Below are positions 56,901-64,000 of a DNA stretch of 64,000 nucleotides, in pieces. A program made the position numbers and the translations under genes. Position 1 is the first letter of the stretch. Each line of letters starts with the position of its first letter. The notes beneath the pieces were generated by a model. That model ran no database searches. It was not told the origin of the DNA and worked only from the letters and a program-made list of their open reading frames with translations. The DNA is taken from positions 43,242 to 107,241 of the forward strand of contig CAJNDS010001957.1 in NCBI GenBank assembly GCA_905221605.1. The letters run 5' to 3'. This stretch comes from Symbiodinium natans. Its lineage: Eukaryota > Sar > Dinophyceae > Suessiales > Symbiodiniaceae.

Positions 56901-58414
56901 GGCGATGTCCTGGTGCAGAGTTAATTTCTGAAATTTCAAGCGAGAGCCTGAGGCTCCAAGACCCAAAGATCCGGTGAAACTACTCGGGTCGCAAGGGGTC
57001 GACACATGTACCGACAGCAAGCTCGTGCAGTAAATCTGCCAAGACAGCAGTGGCTGTGCCTGCCACGGCAGGCGCGCCTGTCGCCTGCGATCTAGAAGAT
57101 CGTGTTGGAGCCGACCATCCGTGACATCCTGGTGCTATGTACAGCTTTGAAGCTAGGGAAACGCTCTCCCTGCACACTCAAGCTTGTTTTGTAGAAGCAC
57201 AAGGGCTCCTTGATGCGTGGGTTGTAGTAGTCCTGACCCTTCCAAACACTCGCCGCGGGGTCAGAAATGCAATGCCTCCAATCCTCAGTCCAAAGTTGTC
57301 TTCAGTCGGCAGCGTGCTGTCGCATCACTGCTCAATGATGTTGCAAGCCACATGCGCTCTGTGGATGGAAGGAAGGCGTTGAGGCTCGAGCATCATAGCG
57401 CCCAATACAAAGGTCTAGTCCTGCAGCTCACGTTCCTCCCATCCTCCCAGGCCTAGTCTGCCTTTCGGCACTGTGAGCAGGTCTCTCCTCCAACAATGGC
57501 AAGCTGCTGGTCAACGACAACTACCTGTTTTGTCTCAGCAGAGGCTCATGATTCCATGTGCTTAGCCGAGGTAACAGACTGGCTTCAGATGCGGAACAGA
57601 CAGGCTCGAACAACACCCGCACATGGCCGTGCTTGGAGGCCTTCTCATGATGCGTCCATAGCAGGTTGCTGTCAAATCTGCTCCTTCACAACATACAAGC
57701 ATCACGCAGCACTGGACCTGCCTCCATCATGCCCAGCTCTCAAATATCAGCAAGTTTCGCTGAAAAGGCAGGTGTCCTGTGTCGCATGACGAAGATGTTC
57801 CTGTGTTGAAGTTCGTTCTCGGCCTCATCATCCGTGAACGTATACTGAACAAATCTTCATCAACAAGGGGTGGCACTCTGCTAGGGTCAGGGCATATGCC
57901 GAATCATTGGGGACGAACTTCCCAGTCTCCTGGTACCTCAGCGAGGCCCGCTTCTGAGCAAGAATTAAAACTTCCAGCTCTTCCCGTGATGACAAACCTT
58001 TGCTGATCGGATCTCCCCACATCGGTACCCGTTCCATGCCCTCGGCCGCAGAACTTTCGGGATCAGGTCGGTGTTTCATGCCTCCCTGGCATTCGCGTGC
58101 ATGCCCCAGAGACTTAGCCTCCCGCAACAACACGTAGATCCGCACTCCGCGGTCTGCCGTGGCTTTCAGCAAAGCTGCGACCTTGAAAACTGCAGGGTCT
58201 ATCCTTACAACTTCCTACAGCCTTCAGCTGGGAGCCTTTGCATCGGGCACGCCAGGAAGTGAGTCACCTGAGGCTTTACACCAGGACGACGCTACTCAGC
58301 AGCAAGCTCTCAAAGCCCACGGCACTTGAGAAGAGCACCATCTCTTACAAGCTCGATGTGGGGACTCAAGAAGAAGCTGAGGATGAAGATTTCGTGCTTT
58401 GCAAGGAGAATGGC
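50937..58414 (-). CDS. Phospholipase D, microexon-rich gene (both HKD motifs)
   Basis: A PLD1/PXPH-type phospholipase D, which would hydrolyse phosphatidylcholine-type lipids to phosphatidic acid at membranes (family knowledge). Exons in minus order: 58414-58349 (AKHEIFILSFFLSPHIEL), 58181-58119 (ADRGVRIYVLLRE), 57917-57865 (VPNDSAYALTLAECHP), 57800-57777 (NIFVMRH), 57668-57641 (NLLWTHHEK), 57524-57488 (VVVVDQQLAIVG), 57414-57386 (DLCIGRYDAR), 57232 to ~57206 (DYYNPRIKE), 57091-57060 (ARLPWQ), 56909-56878, 56815-56771 (RDVARHCVERWNHAR), 54388-54329 (VVRSVGRWSAGTK), 52706-52686, 52597-52566 (SKRFIYIENQ), 52267-52213, 52130-52095 (LFRRIVDTSAH), 51998-51930 (VVVLLPLLPALE), 51892-51863 (tentative), 51737-51680 (VMHAQYQTLRGLRKELRARG), 51612-51547 (KYISVFGLR), 51477-51437 (GYVTEQIYIHSK), 51384-51364, 51292-51212 (GSSNINDRSLLGMRDSE), 51102-51037 (GGPATNLRK), 50978-50937 (LTIDMRDEITD). 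Reading phase matches across nearly every junction. Both HxKxxxxD motifs are intact. Missing: the amino-terminal targeting region, one exon near 58.2 kb, the part after WNHAR, and the C-terminus. Confidence 0.9.
51212..51477 (-). CDS. Phospholipase D exons carrying HKD motif 2
   Basis: Exons of 41, 21 and 81 nt (51477-51437, 51384-51364, 51292-51212) give IYIHSK, TMVVDDE and then VAIVGSSNINDRSLLG. Together they form HSKTMVVD (HxKxxxxD) followed by the family's GSxNxNxRS block. The introns are only 52 bases (GC-AG) and 71 bases (GT-AG). As in motif 1, an intron falls directly after the catalytic lysine codon. All three join in phase 0. Confidence 0.92.
57488..57668 (-). CDS. Phospholipase D exons carrying HKD motif 1
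   Basis: Two exons of 28 nt (57668-57641) and 37 nt (57524-57488) join through a 116-base GC-AG intron to give WTHHEKVVVVDQQLAIVG. The catalytic pattern H-E-K-V-V-V-V-D (HxKxxxxD) is split exactly after the lysine codon by the intron. The downstream exon (57414-57386) gives DLCIGRYD, the counterpart of the family's GGxDLxxGRWD. The junction there is ambiguous by one or two codons. Confidence 0.88.
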
Positions 58415-58439
58415 CTGCACTTTGCTGTTGGTGTGAAGC

Positions 58440-58600
58440 CTAGGGTTTAGGGTTTCGGGTTTCGGGCTTCGGGCTTAGGGGGGTTTAGGGGGGTATTGGG
58501 GGTTTAAAGGGTTTAAGGGGGCTCAAAGTGGTTTGGGGGTGTTTTAGGGGGGTTAAGGGCGGTTTAGGGTTCCGGGTTTAGGGTTTAGGGGTCAGGTTGG
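58440..58600 (+). repeat. Degenerate telomere-like tract
   Basis: TTTAGGG with TTTCGGG, CTTCGGG and TTTAGGGG variants and many indels. It lies 26 bases upstream (minus sense) of the acceptor-bounded phospholipase D exon at 58414. Confidence 0.85.
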
Positions 58601-58718
58601 GGCTCAGCCGTTTGAGCGTGAAGAGTCTAGCGACCAACACCGCCCAAAGAATCCCACCACATCCAAACATATTACTTCATAAAGGGCGAAACATATCTCC
58701 CTTGATCGCTTCTCCGAC

Positions 58719-59095
58719 CTGACCATTTCCCGCACCCGGGGGGGGATGACCATTTCCCATGATCCCGGAGAAGGGGTTGACCTTTTGCTGGGTGACCATT
58801 TCCCGGAAGGGGGGGGGGTTTGACCATTTCCCGTGAAAATTTCCTGTTGGCCTTCTGACCGTTGCCCACAAAAAAAAATGACCATTGCCTTTTGCCAACG
58901 AAAATAACCAATTGCACACGAAAAAATAACCACTTGCCCACGAAAGATGACCATTGCCCACGAAAACTGACCATTGCCCAAAAAAATAGCCAATTGACCA
59001 CGAAAAATCACCACTGCCCACGAAAAGTGACCGTTGCCCATGAAAAATGACCACTGCCCAGCGAAAAATGACCATTGCCCACGAAAAATGACCAA
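58719..59095. repeat. Minisatellite, ~20-bp unit, locus 1
   Basis: Repeats of TGACCATTGCCCACGAAAAA with variants (CCATTTCCC, CACTTGCCC, GAAAAATAA). It begins degenerate near 58719 and is most regular at 58850-59095. It creates open frames with repeated FRGQ, GNGHFSW and WSFF text that are not genes. The same repeat recurs at 60892-61029. Confidence 0.92.
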
Positions 59096-59370
59096 AGTCA
59101 TGGCTTCAAATTGGACCCAAGAAAGCCCCTCCGGTTTCAATTTGGGCCCAAGAAGGCCCCTCGGTCACGGTTTCAAGTTCGGGCCAAGGAAGGCCCCTCC
59201 GGCGAAATCACGGTTTCAAGTTGGCCCAAGAAGGCCCCTCCTGGCGAAATCGTGGTTTGAGCGAAAGCATGCATGGTTTCAAGTTGGGCCCAACCAGGAA
59301 GGCGAAATCACGGAAACAAAGGTGGTCCAAGAACCCGGCGAAATCACGGTTTCAAGATGGGCCCAAGAAG
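59096..59370. repeat. Minisatellite, variable ~35-60-bp unit
   Basis: Repeats built from TTTCAAGTTGGGCCCAAGAA, GGCCCCTCC and GGCGAAATCACGG, about five copies with missing segments. It abuts the preceding minisatellite. Confidence 0.85.
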
Positions 59371-59701
59371 GCCGAGAACGCACTCGGTCTAAAAAGAAAA
59401 CCCAGCGCTTCCCAGGGCTCTCTCTCCTGCATGGCCGAATTCTTTCACGTTGCCGTACAGTATGTTGGGGAGGTTAACCCCATTCCCTTTCGAGGAGGGA
59501 AGCAATGCTTACACATGCGGAACATCCCTTTCTCTGAGGATCGACTACCCATGTCCAATTGCTGTTCACATGGAGCGGTCCTTCTCCACTTCAGCCTTCA
59601 AAGTTCTCATTTGAATATTTGCGACTACCACCAAGATCTGCACCACAACCTCTGCGCCCTCCTACTCAGTGGTGAGAATTGCACCAGCCGGGGCTAGTCC
59701 A

Positions 59702-59735
<34 letters not shown>

Positions 59736-60891
59736 ATTTCGACTTCCATGACCACCGTCCTGCGCCACGGTCATGCCGTTGAGCAGTTCACAATGCAAGG
59801 CGCCTCTCTTCAGCCCCAGCTTGGTCGTTTGCAGACGCCGTGTGACGCCTGGCGCCTCTTAAGAGTCTGCTCTGTGAGCACCTTGTACGAAATCATGCCC
59901 CTCACACAAAATCCGGCCTCTTGTTCTTGTGAGTCGTCGCGGCATTTTCGAGATGAACGCGTATGACTTCCAAATTCTTCAAGACCATGGCCAATCATGC
60001 CCATGAGACTTTCATGAAACGCCGTACACGGAGTGGGGCAGCTGGCGCCGGTCGGAATGCGAGGGGCTGGGAGTCCATGAAGCACAAGCCCTCCATCTCC
60101 TGCCAGCTCCTGCTGCCTGGGTGTGCATTGCGGCATCTTGTAAGATTCTGGCAAAAAACGATCTCATGAACGCAGAAGCACCCGCAGGGCGCAGGGTTTT
60201 CCAGCGAGCTCGTGCACTACCCCACGCAGATATGTGTTGCAGGATGGCATGTTCCTGCGCGAGTCGCGCCTTTGCACCCACGCTACACTCATGTGTCCAC
60301 CAAGCAACATCCGGAACGCAAGTGAGACGCGACAAACGCAAGGCGCAACAAAAACTGATGGGGTCTTCAACCTCCTGAAACAGAAGAACGCTCACAGCCA
60401 CAGTAGTGAAGCCATGGTGTTGGATTGCTTCTCTGCGCTTGTGGACCGGAAGGCCAAGATGCCCCAGATATTCGGTAAGAGCAAGCAAACGCCGTGGCTG
60501 CACACAGGACGTCGACAACACTGCTCACTTGGATGAAACAGCGGCAGAAAAAACAAGCTTATATTCAGTGTGTTCAATCATGCAGAGTCCTCTCCCACAG
60601 AACATGGATTTAGTTTCGACCTCAGGGCCTCCCAAGACGAGGCACTACACAACGGGCAGTACGTGCTGGAACTCTGGGATGCGGGGGACGCAGGCGCCAG
60701 GTAACTGGCCTGACGCGAGGCACATCGAGGTCATAAAATCCCGTAGAAGAGATCGCGACTTGCACTGTGACTTCCCGCACTATAGGCCTACGCGTACGGG
60801 CAGGCCTTGTTTCGCAACGCAATCTTACAATGCTATTCCGGCCTTGCCGATTTACGGACAGTTCAAGTTCCTCCTCCGAGGATTGCGGTGG
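59371..60891. other. No gene recognised
   Basis: Lies upstream of the phospholipase D exons on the minus strand, so the gene's amino-terminal exons could be here, but no PX, PH or other family motif is visible to me. Short frames on both strands only. Confidence 0.35.
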
Positions 60892-61029
60892 AATGACCAT
60901 TGCCCACGAAAAGTGACCATTGCCCATGAAAAATGCCGTCGCCCATGAAAAATGACCGTTGCCCACGAAAAAGTAACCATTGCCCACGAAAAATGACCGT
61001 TGCCCACGAAAAATGACCACTGCCCGTGA
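60892..61029. repeat. Minisatellite, ~20-bp unit, locus 2
   Basis: About six copies of the same TGACCATTGCCCACGAAAAA-type unit found at 58719-59095, in the same orientation, 1.8 kb away. Confidence 0.92.
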
Positions 61030-61058
61030 AGACTATAAGGTTTAAATACTATCTGAAA

Positions 61059-61335
61059 CGAGGGTTTAGGGTTTATGGTTTCGGGTTTCGGGTTTCGGGT
61101 TTCGGGTTCAGGGTTCAGGGTTCAGGGTTCAGGGTTCAGGGTTCAGGGTTCAGGGTTCAGGGTTCAGGGTTCAGGGTTCAGGGTTCAGGGTTCAGGGTTC
61201 AGGGTTCAGGGTTCAGGGTTCAAGGTTCAGGGTTCAGGGTTCAGGGTTCAGGGTTCAGGGTTCAGGGTTCAGGGTTCAGGGTTCAGGGTTCAGGGTTCAG
61301 GGTTCAGGGTTCAGGGTTCAGGGTTTCGGGTTTCA
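61059..61335 (+). repeat. Variant telomere-like array (TTCAGGG)n
   Basis: Starts with TTTAGGG and TTTCGGG copies, then about 31 near-perfect TTCAGGG heptamers (61107-61325; one AAGG variant near 61220), then TTTCGGG again. It is homogeneous for a variant, not the canonical motif. Confidence 0.95.
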
Positions 61336-61345
61336 GAAAGGGACG

Positions 61346-61387
61346 CTGTGGATGCTTGTTTGTCTTGCAACAAACAAGCATCCACAG
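61346..61387. repeat. Perfect 18-bp hairpin
   Basis: The 18-base arm CTGTGGATGCTTGTTTGT is followed by a 6-base loop and its exact reverse complement. It lies directly after the TTCAGGG array. Confidence 0.95.
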
Positions 61388-61433
61388 TGTTCAAAAACAC
61401 AAAAACAACCCCAATTATTAGTATTCTTAGTAA

Positions 61434-61906
61434 GGGGGGCCCTGCTCGTAAGAATAAGATTTGCCGGCGACCTCGTAAAACGAAATCTTCCGAGCAGGGG
61501 CCCCAACAAGATCATTATTAAGAATGGGGACCCTGCTCGTAAGAACAAGATTTGCCCTGGACCTCCTAAAACGAAATCTTCCGAGCAGGGCCCCCGCCAA
61601 TTACTAATATTATAATCATTGGGGGTGGTGGGGGGTGCTCGAAAGATGCCGTTTCGAGAGGGCCCCGGGCAATCTTTTTCTTACGAGCAGGGCCCCCATT
61701 GTTTTTATTAAAAATAATGGGGGCCCGAATAAGATTTGCCGCGGACCTCCTAAAACGAAATCTCCCGAGCAGGGCCGCCCCCCCCCCCCCCCCCCCCCCC
61801 CATTATTCATATTATTAATAATGGGGGGTGGGGGGGGGAGGGTGCTCGGAAGATGCCGTTTCGAGAGGGCCCCGGGCAGTCTTATTCTTCCGAGCGGGGC
61901 CCCCAT
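61434..61906. mobile_element. Cluster of five foldback (MITE-like) elements
   Basis: Five ~60-75-base units at about 61434-61504, 61527-61594, 61634-61697, 61718-61778 and 61845-61906. Each has GGGCCCTGCTCG / CGAGCAGGGCCC ends and a core like AAGATTTGCC, then ACCTCCTAAAACGAAATCTT. The third and fifth are in inverse orientation to the first, second and fourth. Units are separated by AT-rich palindromic spacers (CATTATTAATATTATTAATG). A poly-C tract (61776-61801) interrupts the cluster. No coding capacity. Confidence 0.8.
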
Positions 61907-61934
61907 TATTAATATTATTAATGGGTGTGGGGCT

Positions 61935-62086
61935 GAGCTCCCAAAATGATACATCGCAAGCAGTGTCCCCCTTAAGTTCCTGGTAAATTCAGCTCCCAAA
62001 ATGACAAATCGCAAGCACTGTCCCCCTTAAGTGTTTGGAAAACCGTGCTCCCAACATGACAAATCGCAAGCAGTGTCCCCCTCAAG
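61935..62086. repeat. Three tandem ~56-bp repeats
   Basis: GCTCCCAAAATGACAAATCG and AAGCAGTGTCCCCCTTAAG recur at about 61936, 61992 and 62047. Confidence 0.93.
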
Positions 62087-62269
62087 CTTCCCCCCCCCCC
62101 CAAAGCATTCCACGGCGAGGTCTCTCGACTGCAGACTGGTGAAACTTGGTCCAAGAGGGTTCTTGGTTCCGGGCCCCCTGACATGAGAAAAATACTTTGA
62201 CATGTTTTAGTTGGGGGCACTAGAACACATAGAGCTTTAAACCATATAGACATTCAAGGAATGTCTGCT

Positions 62270-63230
62270 ACTACAGGGTTTAGGGTTTAAAGAGCAGCCT
62301 GAAACCCTATAGGGTTAAGCAATTAAACCTAAACCCCTAACCTGTAAACCCTATAAGGTCAAGGTTTAATGGCTTGAGGTTTAAAAATTAGGCATTTAAA
62401 CTAAGTCGGCAACTCAAGGCTAAGGTTTAACGGTTTAGGGTCTAAGATTCAGGCATCTAAACCCAAAGCCGGCAATTAAACCTAAACCCTTAACCTTTAA
62501 ACCCTATGAGGTAAGGGTTTAAAGGTTTAGGGTTCAAGGTTTAGGCATTTTGACCGAGCGGAAACCTTAAGGGTTTAAGGTTTAGGCATTTAAACTATGT
62601 ATGAGTTGGTACATAATCAGTGTACTTAATCTTGGTTTGAAAGAGTTTTTGTCACACAACATATTGCTTATAAGCATTAAGTTGACTTATAAAGGGGGGT
62701 ATTCTCTAAAGCCCTATCCATCAAGGGTTTAGGTCAATAGGGTTAAGCAATTAGCCTAAACTTAACTCCTTAACCTTTAAACCCTGTAGCCTTTAAGATG
62801 TACCTTTAAACCCGATAGGGTTAAGGTTTAAGGGTTTAGGGTTTAAGATTTTGGCTTTTAAAGCTAAACCCACAGAGCATAAACCTTAACGGTTGAAGTT
62901 TTAGGCATTTAAACCTGAACCCCAAACCCTTTAGAGTCAGAACCCTAGCCCTTGGGCGGTCAGGGGGGGGGGGGGGCCCAGGGGGGGGTCAGGGGGGGGT
63001 CAGGGGGGCAGGGGGGGCCAGGCGGGCCCAGAAGGGTCAGGGGGGGCCAGGGGGGGGAGGAAGGAGGGGGGCCAGCTGTAGGGCGCGCCGAAGGTATACA
63101 TGCCCAGGCCTTCGGTTTCTATACCATTAAATCCATTAACCCCTGAAAGGGTTTAAGGTTTAGGGCTTTTCAAAGTTTTTCTCTAAAGCCCTCACGGGGA
63201 GGATTTAAGGACTCAAGGTTTAGGGTTTAA
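62270..63230. repeat. Degenerate telomere-like block with G-rich interruption
   Basis: Text like AACCCTATAGGGTTAAGC and GGGTTTAAGGTTTAGGCATT, resembling the block at 45.8-47.0 kb in inverse orientation. A G-rich tract (62966-63075) built on AGGGGGGGTC and GGGGCCAGG units interrupts it. Confidence 0.8.
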
Positions 63231-63239
63231 TTTTTAGAC

Positions 63240-63568
63240 ATGACCATTGTAGAGGCTTGCTCCTGTGGAAATGCAAAGAGACAGCATATAGGGTATATGC
63301 ATTGTATTTCAAATACAGATAATGGAGAAGGAAGGATGGTAAGCCTCGAACCGCAAGGCTAGGAAGCATTCGAGTGCATACGGTGATGCAAAAAGTATCT
63401 GTTACTTTAAGTCCTGGGGGCGCGAGAATACTGTGAGCAACTATCCTTGCACTATTTCCTGGGACTTCCAATAGGCTGCTAGTAGTTGTTTGCAAGTATA
63501 TTGCTTTTGATCCCCCTGGAATATGACTTGGGGTTGGTTTCTGGGCGGGGGGGTACCATATATATATG

Positions 63569-63600
<32 letters not shown>

Positions 63601-63623
63601 CAAATGTATATATATATATATAT
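63240..63623. repeat. Inverted relative of the 45.4-45.8 kb segment, ending in (TA)n
   Basis: The reverse complement of 63250-63450 follows 45540-45760 closely: CTCACAGTATTCTCGCG, GCACTCGAATGCTTCCTAG and CTCCATTATCTGTATTT are shared with few differences. It ends in a G-run and TA microsatellite (63546-63623), mirroring the TA microsatellite that opens the 45.4-kb copy. Confidence 0.85.
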
Positions 63624-63795
63624 CGGAATATTGTAGGCCCCTGCTCCCGAGATTACGTTTTCAGACACCCTCCCCCCTGACAGTCTTATTCTTGGGAATA
63701 TACAGAAGAAAAAGAATGAAAGTGTCTTGGAATCTGGTTCGGTGTGTCTCACCATCATAGTGACACAACAAAGTTGCAACTTGGCGTCGGAGACA

Positions 63796-63880
63796 TGCGC
63801 ACACACACACACATACAACAAAAAGCATATCCACCAAAAAACACACACAACAAAGAAAAACACACACACACACACACAAA
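63796..63880. repeat. (CA)n-rich tract
   Basis: Interrupted CACACA runs immediately before the terminal telomeric array. Confidence 0.9.
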
Positions 63881-63886
63881 GACAAA

Positions 63887-63986
63887 TTTAGGGTTTAGGG
63901 TTTAGGGTTTAGGGTTTAGGGTTTAGGGTTTAGGGTTTAGGGTTTAGGGTTTAGGGTTTAGGGTTTAGGGTTTAGGGTTTAGGGTT
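63887..63986 (+). repeat. Telomeric array (TTTAGGG)n, perfect
   Basis: About fourteen uninterrupted TTTAGGG heptamers, then a TTCAG variant and non-telomeric sequence. Its orientation (G-rich strand running rightward) is that of a right chromosome end, but unrelated sequence follows, so it is interstitial here. Confidence 0.95.
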
Positions 63987-64000
63987 CAGCATCTCAAGTT

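Noticed and set aside
58604-59140. 178-codon minus-strand frame with FRGQ/GNGHFSW repeats
   Set aside because: Produced by the 20-bp minisatellite; all three frames give similar repeats.
61026-61521. Open frames of 131 and 148 codons with GSGFRVQ repeats
   Set aside because: They are translations of the TTCAGGG heptamer, which stays open in several frames. No start context or flanking coding signal.
63887-63986. True chromosome end
   Set aside because: Non-telomeric sequence follows the array within the window, so it is interstitial as assembled.

Overview
This window reads as nuclear DNA of a complex alga, most likely a dinoflagellate (inference). The reasons are: many short interstitial arrays of the TTTAGGG/CCCTAAA heptamer; very small exons whose introns begin with GC or GA as well as GT and end in AG; three recognisable multi-exon genes all on the minus strand, as in the unidirectional gene arrays known from dinoflagellates; and a protein family (SHGWE / FFDYVS / MHxLYAH / THRSD motifs) that I associate with dinoflagellate proteomes. 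No bacterial-style operon, rRNA, tRNA or CRISPR array was seen.

Layout. 1-10.2 kb: GC-rich sequence in which I recognise no gene, with two telomere-like arrays. 10.25-14.97 kb: about five tandem copies of a ~0.95-kb unit. 15-18 kb: one unremarkable open frame, a telomeric array and a three-copy degenerate repeat. 18.3-20 kb: a dispersed copy of a ~1.5-kb repeat that returns as a tandem array at 37.2-41.1 kb and carries a leucine-rich-repeat exon. 22.98-27.85 kb (minus): the SHGWE/THRSD/LRR gene. 28-34.3 kb (minus): pieces of putative membrane proteins. 32.95-36.15 kb (minus): a kelch-repeat gene, with two telomeric arrays in opposite orientation inside one intron. 42.1-43.9 kb: purine-rich satellite running into a 100-N gap; the other side of the gap is AT-rich. 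45.4-47.5 kb: degenerate telomere-like and palindromic repeats, with an inverted relative at 62.3-63.6 kb. 50.94-58.41 kb (minus): a phospholipase D gene with both HKD catalytic motifs, built from at least 24 exons of only 21-81 nt. 58.4-64 kb: dense minisatellites, hairpin elements and telomeric arrays, ending in a clean TTTAGGG array.

How the genes fit together. The phospholipase D would act on membrane phospholipids to make phosphatidic acid. The kelch gene and the SHGWE/LRR gene encode repeat-based protein-interaction folds, and membrane-protein pieces lie between them on the same strand. Whether those three minus-strand blocks are separate genes or parts of fewer, larger ones cannot be decided without transcripts. 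Exon boundaries were placed by hand from reading-frame continuity, splice-site bases and family conservation; most phases match exactly across junctions, but none has transcript support.
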